From: Acidobacteriota bacterium
Lineage (GTDB): Bacteria > Acidobacteriota > Holophagae > Acanthopleuribacterales > Acanthopleuribacteraceae
Length of the DNA stretch: 51,396 nt
Assembly: GCA_030066195.1 (NCBI GenBank)
Contig: JASJCB010000076.1
Span: 1 to 51,396 of the forward strand
Direction: 5' to 3'
Position numbers and translations under genes: made by a program. Of the stretch, positions 1 through 8,095 are shown in pieces. The notes under the pieces are model-generated. The model ran no database searches. It saw only the letters and a program-made list of their open reading frames with translations, and had not been told where the DNA came from. Numbering within the stretch: position 1 is the stretch's first letter; every line of letters begins with the position of its first letter.

Positions 1-1212
1 ATCGAAACTGTGATCGCCCAATGCGGCTGTCATCTCATAGCCGAAGTAGCCGTCCTCGAAATCGACCAGTTTCAGGTCCAGGGCCTCGAAATGTTCGGCA
101 ACCACCTCGCCGAACACCGAGTCGTCCATCAGGGTGCGGTCCAGCCCCTGCAAGGTGGCGCGGTGCTGGTTCAGGAAGGCCTTGACCTTCTCGTGAGGGA
201 CGATTTCAATGCCCGGGTCCGAATACTCCATCTCGAAAGGGGAAAGGCCGGTTTGAATGCGGAAATATCCCATTTCCGGGTGGTAGTACAAGCCGCGCGC
301 GCCCGGAACCGGCGCCTCGTCCAGACCGATGTGATGACCCTCGGCAACCAGGATGCGCGGTTCTATTTCCAGGCGGTTGTCGTCGGTAAAGCCGATGCGG
401 TAGGTGATGGGCACGCCCTGCTGTTGTACCTCGAAATCGGCATGAGGCACCCACCACTTCTTGTCTTCCTGCACGCCTTTCAGGTAAACGCCGATGGGCA
501 TCAGCCAGTCGAACAATTGCTTGTCCTCGGCGCGGATAGTCAGGCGTACCTGGTGGTCGGGCTCGATGCGGACGCGAATGGATAGACCCTCGGCATAATC
601 GCGGAAGTACAACAGCTTGCACAGGTTGTACAGCTGGGATTCTTCGAATTGCACCAGTGCGGAGGGGAAACCCTTGCGCAGCATGGCAACCTCGCCGGCG
701 CTGCGACACAGGCGACGCGCCCGATCCAGGGATTTACGGTCGCGCCGGGTCAACTGGTTCTCGCCCAGGGCGAAACCCCAGTACTTCATCATCCGCTCGG
801 GAGCGATGTCCTCGGGTAACGTCAGGGAGGGATTGGTATCGGCGTGCATCAACTTCCCGTGCAGGCGATTGCCTACCTTGCGAAAGAAGCGCACCAGGGG
901 ATAGTTTTCGAAGTCCTCGCTGAGGTTCTTCTTCTCGAACGGCCAGTCGATGATCTTCAGAAAGAGGGCGAAGGCATGCCCGCAAACCTCGTCATCGTCG
1001 GACTCGCCGCAAGAGCAATAACCGGTCAGTTCACCGCTGTCTTTTCCCTGGACCAGATGTACGAAATAGCCGCCCTTGCCGTTGATCCGCCGTACGTAAC
1101 CAAAGCTGCACCCACGATAGAAGTCGAAGAATTCAACATGTTTACGCTCCACATAATGCTTAGCGTCCAGATAGACCTGATGGGGAACGAAGAATTTGGT
1201 TTCCAGCAGCAA
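1..1212 (-). CDS. SWIM zinc-finger protein, N-terminal part (likely SNF2-type helicase), partial
   Basis: The coding frame stays open for 404 codons and runs off the left edge of the window, so only the N-terminal part is present. A SWIM zinc-binding signature is visible as C66-x-C68-x8-C77-x-H79 (CSC...CGH). The remainder is acidic and aromatic-rich without a helicase motif. In known families, an N-terminal SWIM domain followed by about 300 poorly conserved residues usually precedes an SNF2/Rad54 ATPase, which would lie outside the window; that is inference. I chose the TTG start at 1212 because an in-frame TAG lies only three codons upstream and a perfect GGAGG sits 5 nt before it. A promoter-like TTGCGA-N16-TATGAT precedes it. 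The SWIM call is firm; the helicase call is not proven here. Confidence 0.8.
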   Translation of the reverse strand, partial: MLLETKFFVPHQVYLDAKHYVERKHVEFFDFYRGCSFGYVRRINGKGGYFVHLVQGKDSGELTGYCSCGESDDDEVCGHAFALFLKIIDWPFEKKNLSEDFENYPLVRFFRKVGNRLHGKLMHADTNPSLTLPEDIAPERMMKYWGFALGENQLTRRDRKSLDRARRLCRSAGEVAMLRKGFPSALVQFEESQLYNLCKLLYFRDYAEGLSIRVRIEPDHQVRLTIRAEDKQLFDWLMPIGVYLKGVQEDKKWWVPHADFEVQQQGVPITYRIGFTDDNRLEIEPRILVAEGHHIGLDEAPVPGARGLYYHPEMGYFRIQTGLSPFEMEYSDPGIEIVPHEKVKAFLNQHRATLQGLDRTLMDDSVFGEVVAEHFEALDLKLVDFEDGYFGYEMTAALGDHSFD

Positions 1213-1235
1213 GACGACCTCCTATCCGGTCCCAC

Positions 1236-1263
1236 ATCATAGCAGGGCAAGACCGATTCGCAA
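1236..1263 (-). promoter_or_regulatory. Candidate sigma-70 promoter for the SWIM-domain gene
   Basis: Read on the minus strand: TTGCGA (1263-1258), a 16-nt spacer, then TATGAT (1241-1236), followed about 23 nt later by the TTG start with its GGAGG. Four of six and five of six matches to the consensus hexamers. It lies in the 238-bp gap between this gene and the preceding one on the same strand, so the SWIM gene probably has its own transcript. Confidence 0.45.
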
Positions 1264-1450
1264 GGGGTCTACCACTGATAATCGATAATTCATTTTGTCG
1301 GGTTCTCGAACCGGCACGTTCCGGGAAAATGGTTCTGCCTGAGTCATGAAACAAAAAACTTAAAATCAATAACCCAGGCAAAGAAAAAAGCAGTTCGTAG
1401 TCCCGCGCCTTAATCTCTCGAATTAGTGTTAATCAGTGGTAAAAAAGCCG

Positions 1451-2002
1451 TTATTCAAAACGAAACACAGGAAAATGCCGGTGGCTGTAGGGATCGTCGC
1501 TCTCGGCCGTTACCGCGACGCTGCAATAGTCGCGTTCACGGTGCATGCTCAGCGCCTGGCCGCCGGTCAGGTCACGGGACCAGATCGAATCGATCGGGCA
1601 GGCAATCTTGTCTTCACCCAGTTGACAACTGAGACTGACGCCCAGCGCGTGTTTGAGTGGGAAATCCATGATGTACCGGTAGGAATTGGGGTGAATACTG
1701 GTGAAATCGGCCGGGAAGACATTGGTGGCCACGGGCAGGCAAAATTCGACCCGCATTTCCAGGTCATAGACCTTGCCGTGTTCAAAAGTCCCATGCAGAT
1801 AATGTTGCGCCCACCAGGCATCACCCTGGCGTTTGTTCTCGCCCCTTGCTTTCAGGTCCACCGATACCTGGTACAAATCACCCAACGGGGCAATTTCCAG
1901 GGGCAGGCTGTCTCCCTGCCAAACAATGCCCTCATAGCGCAGGAATTTGATGACCGAGACATATAGGTTGACGGTTTCTACCGCTTTCTCGCAGATGATC
2001 AC
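1451..2002 (-). CDS. Hypothetical protein, 183 aa
   Basis: I do not recognise the family. The protein is soluble-looking, with no signal peptide or membrane segment, and its alternating hydrophobic/polar pattern with many aromatic residues suggests a mostly beta fold. Landmarks are a WWAQHYLHG stretch near the middle and a CPIDSIWSRDL stretch towards the C-terminus. The GTG start at 2002 is preceded by GGGGAGG at a 7-nt spacing, which is good support for both the start and the gene being real. It lies downstream of bcp on the same strand, but a strong hairpin separates the two, so co-transcription is uncertain. Confidence 0.65.
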   Translation of the reverse strand: MIICEKAVETVNLYVSVIKFLRYEGIVWQGDSLPLEIAPLGDLYQVSVDLKARGENKRQGDAWWAQHYLHGTFEHGKVYDLEMRVEFCLPVATNVFPADFTSIHPNSYRYIMDFPLKHALGVSLSCQLGEDKIACPIDSIWSRDLTGGQALSMHRERDYCSVAVTAESDDPYSHRHFPVFRFE

Positions 2003-2067
2003 CCAAGATCCTCCCCGGTCGGCATAACCATCATGACGGAGAAATCCTTTCTTGGCAAGCGTAAAGT

Positions 2068-2097
2068 AACGCGAATCCGCCGCGGCAAATTCGCGTT
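2068..2097 (-). terminator. Hairpin terminator candidate after bcp
   Basis: A perfect 9-bp stem, AACGCGAAT (2068-2076) with ATTCGCGTT (2089-2097), encloses a 12-nt GC-rich loop. It starts 8 bp after the bcp stop. On the minus strand it is followed by ACTTTACG, so the U-tract is poor. It may terminate or attenuate read-through into the hypothetical gene downstream. Confidence 0.5.
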
Positions 2098-2104
2098 GCC
2101 CCGA

Positions 2105-2566
2105 TTACATGCCCTTGACGTACTCCAGAACGGCGTCCACATGGCCCGGCACTTTTACCTTACGCCACTCTTGAACCAGCACGCCGTTTTCGTCGATCAC
2201 GAAGGTGCTGCGCTCGATGCCCATGACCTTCTTGCCGTACATGTTCTTTTCCTTAATGACATCGAACAACTTGCACAGGGTCTCTTCCTTATCCGACAGC
2301 AGGTCGAAGGGGAAGTCGTACTTGGCTTTGAAGTTATTGTGTGATTTGACCGAATCGCGGGAGATGCCCAGGATCTCGGCGCCCGCTTCTTGGAAGGCAG
2401 CGTAGTTCTCACCGAAACCGATACTTTCCTTGGTGCAACCCGGGGTATTGTCCTTGGGGTAGAAATAGATCACCACTTTCTTGCCACGCAGGGATGACAG
2501 GCTGATGGTTTGGTCGCCGCTTGCGGGCAGGGAAAACTCGGGTACTTCTTTTCCGATTTCAACCAT
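2105..2566 (-). CDS. bcp: Thioredoxin-dependent peroxiredoxin, BCP/PrxQ family
   Basis: Cytoplasmic thiol peroxidase that reduces hydrogen peroxide and organic hydroperoxides using thioredoxin-type reductants. At 153 aa it has the usual family length. The peroxidatic site YPKDNTPGCTKE places C44. Many BCP proteins carry a resolving cysteine five residues later; here that position is isoleucine or glycine (TKESIGFG), and the only other cysteine is C98, which aligns with a usually non-catalytic cysteine. This copy may therefore work by a 1-Cys mechanism, as some PrxQ members do. The ATG at 2566 has an AAGGAG 9 nt upstream and a good promoter behind it. The family assignment is firm; the mechanism is inferred. 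Confidence 0.95.
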   Translation of the reverse strand: MVEIGKEVPEFSLPASGDQTISLSSLRGKKVVIYFYPKDNTPGCTKESIGFGENYAAFQEAGAEILGISRDSVKSHNNFKAKYDFPFDLLSDKEETLCKLFDVIKEKNMYGKKVMGIERSTFVIDENGVLVQEWRKVKVPGHVDAVLEYVKGM

Positions 2567-2603
2567 GTGAGTGTGCTCCTTGTATTGTCAGTCGGCAGCC
2601 CGA

Positions 2604-2632
2604 ATTATAGAGCCTAACCACGCTGAGGCCAA
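2604..2632 (-). promoter_or_regulatory. Sigma-70 promoter for bcp
   Basis: On the minus strand, TTGGCC (2632-2627), exactly 17 nt, then a perfect TATAAT (2609-2604), about 37 nt before the bcp ATG. This is one of the best promoter matches in the window. Confidence 0.6.
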
Positions 2633-2757
2633 CGGTTTTCAGAATAAAAAAATACTATTCGCGACTAAAAAGCGGGCATTCCCATCTTCGTTTTCGCTGT
2701 CTGCCGTCGACTGCATAAAACAACTGAACCACGCCCTGAACTGCATAAACCGTTGCT

Positions 2758-2820
2758 TCTTCCCGGGAACAACAAAATCTCTAAAACCTGAAACTCGATT
2801 CTTCCCAGGAAGAATCGAGT
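2758..2820. repeat. Palindromic intergenic element, related to one at 22711-22763
   Basis: The element starts with CTTCCCGGGAA (2758-2768) and ends with a near-perfect 28-bp palindrome: ACTCGATTCTTCC, CA, GGAAGAATCGAGT (2793-2820). The same two landmarks in the same order, CTTCCCGGGAA and then CAATCGAGTAT, recur in the intergenic region at 22711-22763. Two copies in 51 kb suggest a small dispersed repeat or a shared protein-binding site. Nothing here shows which. Confidence 0.55.
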
Positions 2821-2896
2821 ATTTTGCGCCTGTTTCTTATGGTTTCCAGGTCGATTTGGGACCAAGATGCGATCCCGGCGTGATCCCGCTTTGTTC

Positions 2897-2925
2897 TTCA
2901 AGCCTTTACGTATTTGGTGTAGAAT
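2897..2925 (+). promoter_or_regulatory. Candidate promoter for lpdA
   Basis: A TAGAAT -10 hexamer at 2920-2925 lies 53 nt before the lpdA start. The -35 is weak: TTCAAG at 2897-2902 with 17-nt spacing. TAGAAT recurs before other operons in this window, which supports it modestly. Confidence 0.35.
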
Positions 2926-2978
2926 CCCTTGGCTGACAGGCGCGACCCGGCGCCACATCATGCGGTAAGGAGCTTTGG

Positions 2979-4379
2979 ATGAACGAAATGAAGGTGGGAA
3001 CGGTTGTACTGGGCTCCGGGCCCGGCGGTTATGTCGCCGCCATTCGACTGGCGCAACTGGGGGTAGACACCCTCATGGTCGAAAAAGAATATTACGGAGG
3101 CGTCTGCTTGAACGTGGGTTGCATTCCCTCCAAGGCTTTGATTCATGCCGCCAAGAGTTACGAATCCGTCAAAAAGATGGCGGCCCTGGGCATCACCGTT
3201 GAAAATCGCGCTATCGATTTCGCCAAAACCCAGGCATGGAAGGACAAGACCGTGGGCCAACTTACCGGCGGCATCAAGCTTCTGGTCACCAAAAACGGAG
3301 CGAAAGTCCTGGAAGGCAAGGGCACCTTGCTGGGCACCAACACCTTACACGTTATCGACAGCCAGGGTCAGGAAACCAAAGTCAGTTTCGACAACATCAT
3401 CCTGGCCACGGGTTCCTCGCCCATTCAAATCCCCACCTTCCCCATCGGCGGCCGCATTCTCGATTCCACCGGCGCCCTGGCTTTGACCGAGGTGCCCAAG
3501 AGTATGGCCGTCATCGGCGGCGGCTATATCGGCCTGGAACTTGGTTTCGTCTACCGCAAACTGGGTGCGGAAGTCACCGTGGTCGAGATGTTGGACACGG
3601 TGCTGCCCGGTTTCGACAAGGATGTGGTCAAGGCCATGACCCGCAAGTTGAAAAAGGACAAGTTTACCGTGATGACTTCGGCCGCGGCCAAATCCTATAA
3701 GGAAGTGGACGGCGGCATCGAACTGACCGTGGAACACAAGGGCAAGGAAAAAGTGGTCACCGTAGACTACGTCTGTATCTCCGTGGGTCGCCGGCCCAAT
3801 TCAAAGGACGTGGGCCTGGAAAACGCGGGCGTGGCGGTGGACGAGGGCGGCTTCGTGACCATCGATAAACAGATGCGTACCAACGTCCCCAACATCTTCG
3901 CCATCGGCGACCTGGCCGGACAGCCCATGCTGGCCCACCACGCCTCCTACCAGGGTGAAGTGGCCGCCGAGGTAATCGCGGGCCACAACGCGGAAGACGT
4001 TTCCAAGACCTGCGCGGCCGTGGTTTTTACCGATCCCGAGGTGGCCGTCGTCGGCATGTCCGAGGACGAGGCGAAAGAGCGCGGTCTTGAATTGAGCATC
4101 GGTAATTTCCCCTTCGCCGCGTTGGGCAAGGCCAAGGCCGGCAACGATACCGACGGCTTCGTCAAGATCATCGCCGACAAGCAGACCGAGGAAGTGCTGG
4201 GCGTGGTGATTGTGGGCCACAACGCCGGCGACCTGATCGGCGAGGCCCTGATGGGTATCGAGATGGGCGCCTTCCTGGATGACTTGGGCACGACCATCCA
4301 CCCGCACCCTACCTTGACCGAAGCCATTATGGAAGCGGCCAAGAAGGCCAAAGGTCAGGCAATTCACGTAATAAATTAA
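2979..4379 (+). CDS. lpdA: Dihydrolipoyl dehydrogenase (E3)
   Basis: Flavoprotein that reoxidises dihydrolipoyl groups of 2-oxo-acid dehydrogenase complexes or the glycine cleavage system, passing electrons to NAD. At 466 aa it has the normal length. Visible motifs in order: the FAD Rossmann site GSGPGG (12-17); the redox disulfide GGVCLNVGCIPSKAL with C43 and C48; the NAD site GGGYIGLELG; the second FAD motif AIGDLAG; and the catalytic C-terminal HPHPTLTEA with H443 and E448. The ATG follows a GGAG. No E1 or E2 genes are adjacent, so the partner complex must be encoded elsewhere. All catalytic residues are present, and I see nothing unusual. Confidence 0.97.
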   Translation: MNEMKVGTVVLGSGPGGYVAAIRLAQLGVDTLMVEKEYYGGVCLNVGCIPSKALIHAAKSYESVKKMAALGITVENRAIDFAKTQAWKDKTVGQLTGGIKLLVTKNGAKVLEGKGTLLGTNTLHVIDSQGQETKVSFDNIILATGSSPIQIPTFPIGGRILDSTGALALTEVPKSMAVIGGGYIGLELGFVYRKLGAEVTVVEMLDTVLPGFDKDVVKAMTRKLKKDKFTVMTSAAAKSYKEVDGGIELTVEHKGKEKVVTVDYVCISVGRRPNSKDVGLENAGVAVDEGGFVTIDKQMRTNVPNIFAIGDLAGQPMLAHHASYQGEVAAEVIAGHNAEDVSKTCAAVVFTDPEVAVVGMSEDEAKERGLELSIGNFPFAALGKAKAGNDTDGFVKIIADKQTEEVLGVVIVGHNAGDLIGEALMGIEMGAFLDDLGTTIHPHPTLTEAIMEAAKKAKGQAIHVIN

Positions 4380-4390
4380 GAGTGGCGACG

Positions 4391-4413
4391 GGGCGCGGCG
4401 GGATGTCGCGCCC
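4391..4413 (+). terminator. GC-rich hairpin between lpdA and ubiX
   Basis: A perfect 7-bp stem, GGGCGCG (4391-4397) with CGCGCCC (4407-4413), and a 9-nt loop lies 12 bp after the lpdA stop and before the ubiX ribosome-binding site. There is no U-tract, so it may be a weak terminator or an RNA-stability element that sets lpdA and ubiX expression apart. Confidence 0.35.
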
Positions 4414-4436
4414 GAATATCTTATCGAGGAGGCAGC

Positions 4437-5006
4437 ATGGGGGCACCCCGTCGGATTGTTGTTGCGCTTACCGGAGCCAGCGGCGCGCCTTATTTCCTGC
4501 GCATGTTGGACCGCCTGCGCGGTTTCGAAGATATCGAGTTACACCTGATCGCCTCGGAGGGCGGCAAGCGCGTCTTGCAGGAGGAAAGCAATATCCGTTG
4601 GCAAGACCTTAACCTTTCCGGTTTTACGGTTCATCCCAACAAGAATATCGGCGCTTCCATTGCCTCCGGCTCTTTTCGATGCCATGGAATGGTGGTGCTG
4701 CCGTGCAGTATGAATACGCTGGCCTGTATTGCCTCCGGCGTCACGGTTAACTTGATTCATCGCTGCGCGGCGGTACAATTGAAGGAGGATCGCAAGTTGA
4801 TCCTGGCCATTCGGGAAACGCCGCTGTCACTGATCAACCTGCGCGCCATGACGTCCCTGCGCGAGGCGGGCGCGGTGATTATGCCCGCGTCTCCCGGCTT
4901 CTATCACAACCCGCAAACCATTCAGGACCTGTGCGATACGGTGGTTGACCGCATTTTCGATCACCTGGGCTTGGACGATACCAGCATCAAGAGGTGGAAC
5001 CCGTGA
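4437..5006 (+). CDS. ubiX: Flavin prenyltransferase, UbiX family
   Basis: UbiX enzymes join dimethylallyl phosphate to FMN to make prenylated FMN, the cofactor of UbiD-type decarboxylases in quinone and aromatic-acid metabolism. At 189 aa this is a typical length. Family motifs are the N-terminal flavin-phosphate loop LTGASGAPY, then VLPCSMNTLACIASG, IRETPLSLINLR and PASPGFYHNP. The ATG at 4437 has AGGAGG 4 nt upstream. It overlaps the start of the next gene, a UbiA-type prenyltransferase, which points to a quinone-building pair. The UbiD partner is not in this window. Confidence 0.92.
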   Translation: MGAPRRIVVALTGASGAPYFLRMLDRLRGFEDIELHLIASEGGKRVLQEESNIRWQDLNLSGFTVHPNKNIGASIASGSFRCHGMVVLPCSMNTLACIASGVTVNLIHRCAAVQLKEDRKLILAIRETPLSLINLRAMTSLREAGAVIMPASPGFYHNPQTIQDLCDTVVDRIFDHLGLDDTSIKRWNP

Positions 5007-5857
5007 GCGGTGCATTTGTCGAAACCATGAAGATGATCAAAATCGAGCACAGTGTGTTCGCTTTGCCCTTTGCCCTGGTCGGCGCCTTCCTGGCCGCCGA
5101 CGGCTTACCGGAGACGCGGGTCCTGGTGTTGGTGCTGGTGGCCATGGTCTGTGCGCGTTCGGCGGCCATGGCGTTCAACCGATTGATCGACGCCGATATC
5201 GACGCGGCCAACCCGCGCACGGCCGTCCGCAGCATTCCGGCAGGGCGCTTGACGCGGGGTTACGCCGCCGGGTTCACCGTGATTACCTCCCTACTCTTCA
5301 TCGGTTCGGCCTGGCTGTTGAACCCCCTGGCTTTTAAGCTGTCCCCGTTTGTGCTGGCCGTGCTGCTGGGTTACAGCCTGACCAAGCGCTTCACCAGCCT
5401 GTGCCATTTCGTGTTGGGCCTGGCCTTGGGTTTGGCGCCGCTGGGCGCTTGGATTGCGGTGACCGGGTCCTTCTCATTCATCCCCGTGGTTCTGGGTGTC
5501 GCCGTACTCTTGTGGACCGCCGGTTTCGATATCATCTATGCCTGCCAGGATATTGGTTTCGATAAAGAAAAAAGACTGCACTCGGTGCCGACGCTGTTGG
5601 GCATTCGCGGCTCGCTGTGGTTGTCCCGCCTGCTGCATGTGATCGTGCTGGGTATCCTCAGTTTTTTGGGCCTGCACCTGGGGCTCAACTGGATCTATTG
5701 GGCGGGCATGGTGCTGGTGGCCGGCTGCCTGGGTTATGAACATTCCCTTGTTTGGGACGGCAGCCTGGATAAGGTAGACATGGCTTTCTTCACCATGAAC
5801 GGCATCGTGTCCCTGGCTTACGGGTTGACGACCATTATCAGTATCCTGACGGGTTGA
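5003..5857 (+). CDS. UbiA-family aromatic prenyltransferase (UbiA/MqnP type)
   Basis: Integral membrane prenyltransferase that attaches a polyprenyl chain to an aromatic quinone precursor. The metal- and diphosphate-binding region reads NRLIDADIDAANPRTAVR near residue 60, the variant typical of the bacterial UbiA subfamily that includes MqnP of the futalosine menaquinone route; that subfamily call is from memory. Many hydrophobic helices follow. A second acidic motif, DIIYACQDIGFDKEKRLHS, lies in the middle. I chose the GTG at 5003, which forms a GTGA overlap with the ubiX stop and has an AGAGGTGG upstream; another GTG at 4994 is possible. About 284 aa. Pairing with ubiX suggests menaquinone synthesis. 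Confidence 0.88.
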   Translation: MSGAFVETMKMIKIEHSVFALPFALVGAFLAADGLPETRVLVLVLVAMVCARSAAMAFNRLIDADIDAANPRTAVRSIPAGRLTRGYAAGFTVITSLLFIGSAWLLNPLAFKLSPFVLAVLLGYSLTKRFTSLCHFVLGLALGLAPLGAWIAVTGSFSFIPVVLGVAVLLWTAGFDIIYACQDIGFDKEKRLHSVPTLLGIRGSLWLSRLLHVIVLGILSFLGLHLGLNWIYWAGMVLVAGCLGYEHSLVWDGSLDKVDMAFFTMNGIVSLAYGLTTIISILTG

Positions 5858-5869
5858 TCGAGGAACCTT

Positions 5870-7255
5870 GTGAAAAAAGACTATATCAAAACCAGCGTCA
5901 GCAAGATCGAGGACCGCTACCTGCCCACCGTGGCTCTGGTCGGCCGTCCGAACGTGGGGAAGAGCACGCTTTTCAACAGGTTGACGCGTTCGCGCCGCGC
6001 CATTGTGGACCCCACGCCGGGCATGACGCGGGACCGGCTCTTCGGTTCCATCCACCGCGAGAAGGGCAGTTTCCGACTGGTGGACACGGGCGGTATCGAG
6101 GAAAGCCCCGATATGATTGCCACGCTGATCCGCAACCAGTCGTTTCGGGCGGTGGAGGATGCGGCGGCGATCGTTTTCCTGGTAGACGGACGCGAGGGTT
6201 TGAATTCCGGTGACGAAGAGATTGCGCGCGCCCTGATCAAGCTGGACAAGCCGGTGCTGCTGCTGGTCAACAAGATGGACGAGGGCGAGGATCAGTTGTT
6301 CGATACGGCCGTGTACTCGCTGGGTTTCGAGCAGGTCTTGTTCGGTTCCGCGGAGCACGGGCGCGGCGTGGACGAACTGCTGGACGCCGTCGACGATGCC
6401 CTGGAAGGCAATCGCCACGTGCCCAAGCAGCAGCCGGAGCAGCCGCCCATCCGCCTGGCCGTTATCGGCCGTCCCAACGTGGGCAAGAGTTCGTTCGTAA
6501 ACAAGTTGCTGAACGAGGAACGTGTCATGGTGAGCAACGTGGCGGGCACCACCCGCGACCCCATCGACAGTTTCCTCAATTACAAGAAGCGCCCCTTTTG
6601 CCTGGTGGACACGGCCGGGATTCGCAAACGCGGTAAGATCGAAGGCAGCCAGGAGAGTTTGTCGGTGATGATGGCCACGCGCCAGGTGGAGAGCGCGGAT
6701 GTGATTGCCGTGCTGATCGACGCAAGCGATCCGGGCGCTGTACAGGATTCAGCCATCGCCGGGATCGCGGACAAGGCATACAAGCCGATCATCGTCGTGG
6801 TCAACAAGTGGGACCTGGTGGGGAACAAGCAAACCAACACGTCACGCGACTTCGAGGACAAACTGCGCCGACGCCTGAAGTTTTTGGAGACGGCGTCGTT
6901 CGTATTCATCAGCGCCTTGACCGGACAACGGGTGACGCGCGTCCTGGACCTGGCCATGGACCTGTACGACCGAAGTCAGCAGCGCGTGCCCACGGGCGTA
7001 CTCAACCGGTTTGTGGAAGACATGAAGAGGAATTACAAGATTCCCACGCACAAGGGGCGTTCGTTCAAGATATTCTACATGACGCAGGTAGAGACCAGTC
7101 CGCCGACCTTCGTGGTGGTGACCAACCGCAAGGAACCGCTGCACTTCTCGCAGGAGCGCTTCCTGGTTAACCGCATTCGTGAGGCGTTCGGTCTGGAAGG
7201 CATGCCGTTGCGTATCAAGCACAAACCGCGTACTCGCAAGGATGACGAGGAGTAA
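5870..7255 (+). CDS. der: Ribosome biogenesis GTPase Der (EngA)
   Basis: Essential double GTPase for 50S subunit maturation. Domain 1 has the P-loop GRPNVGKST (25-33), then DTGG and NKMD. Domain 2 has a second GRPNVGKSS near residue 200, DTAG and NKWD. A KH-like C-terminal domain follows and ends in a basic tail. The 461 aa length is normal, with about 20 extra residues before the first G domain. The start is a GTG with AGGA upstream, 12 bp after the prenyltransferase stop. The next gene follows after 3 bp, so der, prmA and rsmE are probably one translation-linked transcript. Confidence 0.97.
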   Translation: MKKDYIKTSVSKIEDRYLPTVALVGRPNVGKSTLFNRLTRSRRAIVDPTPGMTRDRLFGSIHREKGSFRLVDTGGIEESPDMIATLIRNQSFRAVEDAAAIVFLVDGREGLNSGDEEIARALIKLDKPVLLLVNKMDEGEDQLFDTAVYSLGFEQVLFGSAEHGRGVDELLDAVDDALEGNRHVPKQQPEQPPIRLAVIGRPNVGKSSFVNKLLNEERVMVSNVAGTTRDPIDSFLNYKKRPFCLVDTAGIRKRGKIEGSQESLSVMMATRQVESADVIAVLIDASDPGAVQDSAIAGIADKAYKPIIVVVNKWDLVGNKQTNTSRDFEDKLRRRLKFLETASFVFISALTGQRVTRVLDLAMDLYDRSQQRVPTGVLNRFVEDMKRNYKIPTHKGRSFKIFYMTQVETSPPTFVVVTNRKEPLHFSQERFLVNRIREAFGLEGMPLRIKHKPRTRKDDEE

Positions 7256-7258
7256 GCC

Positions 7259-8095
7259 GTGGCGCTGACCAAGATCACCGTGGAAGTAACGCCCGCCGCC
7301 GAGGATCTGGCCGAGGATGTCTTCTGGATCCACGGCGCTACCTCGGTCAGTTCGGTGCCACCGCATGAAACCCGTCGTATTTTGGAAGGCATGTTTCAAC
7401 AGGTAGACCCGGCGGCTTTTCGCAATGCCCTGGCGACCTCCCTGGAGGGTATGCCCGAGGCGATCGTTTCGTTTACAACCGAAGAAGTCGGCGAACAGGA
7501 CTGGCAGGTGGATTGGCGCAACAATTTCAAACCGATCCAGGCCGGCGGATTTCGTCTGGTAGGGGAGTGGGAAGCGCCGGACGCCGTGGATGAGAAGACC
7601 ATCCTGGTGTATCCGGGTCAGGCCTTCGGGACCGGACAACACGAAACCACGCGACTTGTGCTGACGCGTTTGGAAGAGCTGGATATAGCAGGCCTGACGG
7701 TCTTGGATGTGGGCTGCGGCACCGGTATTCTGTCCATCGCCGCCGAACGCTTGGGCGCCTCCAGGGTATTCGGCTTCGATGCCGACCCGGACTGTCGCGA
7801 GAATATGCAGCATCATCTGGAGATCAACAAAACCACCCGCGTCACGCTGGAGATCGGCACGTTGGACCAGTTCGACCTGAAGCCGTACGACATCATCCTG
7901 GCCAATATCACCATCGATGTGTTGAAGAGCGTGTGGCCGAGGTTGGCACGGTTGTTGGCGCCCTACGGCGTGCTCATCAGTTCCGGCATCCTGGAGGAAC
8001 AGCGCGACGAAGCGGTGCAAGCCCTGGAAGCCTGCGGCCTGAAGATCCGCGAGATCCGCCGGGACGGTGAATGGCTGTTGGTAGAGGCCTCGTGA
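7259..8095 (+). CDS. prmA: Ribosomal protein L11 methyltransferase
   Basis: SAM-dependent enzyme that trimethylates amino groups of ribosomal protein L11. The N-terminal part is a small substrate-recognition domain. The catalytic domain shows PGQAFGTGQHETTRL near residue 120, the SAM loop LDVGCGTGILSIAA near 149, and ILANITIDVL, which is the PrmA version of the NPPF motif. At 278 aa it is slightly short but complete. The start is a GTG 3 bp after the der stop. The following gene begins inside the last codons. Confidence 0.93.
   Translation: MALTKITVEVTPAAEDLAEDVFWIHGATSVSSVPPHETRRILEGMFQQVDPAAFRNALATSLEGMPEAIVSFTTEEVGEQDWQVDWRNNFKPIQAGGFRLVGEWEAPDAVDEKTILVYPGQAFGTGQHETTRLVLTRLEELDIAGLTVLDVGCGTGILSIAAERLGASRVFGFDADPDCRENMQHHLEINKTTRVTLEIGTLDQFDLKPYDIILANITIDVLKSVWPRLARLLAPYGVLISSGILEEQRDEAVQALEACGLKIREIRRDGEWLLVEAS

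Larger units (their letters stand above)
2567..2978. other. Intergenic region between divergent bcp and lpdA
   Basis: This 412-bp stretch holds the bcp promoter at its left end, an AT-richer middle with a 28-bp palindrome (2793-2820), and the lpdA promoter region at its right end. Open frames on either strand here have no ribosome-binding site or recognisable motif. Confidence 0.6.

Noticed and set aside
10..585. 191-codon plus-strand frame at the left edge
   Set aside because: It lies antisense to the SWIM-domain frame, which has zinc ligands, a good ribosome-binding site and a promoter. The plus frame has none of these.
2571..2936. 121-codon plus-strand frame in the bcp-lpdA gap
   Set aside because: It crosses the bcp promoter and the palindrome, has no ribosome-binding site, and shows no family resemblance.
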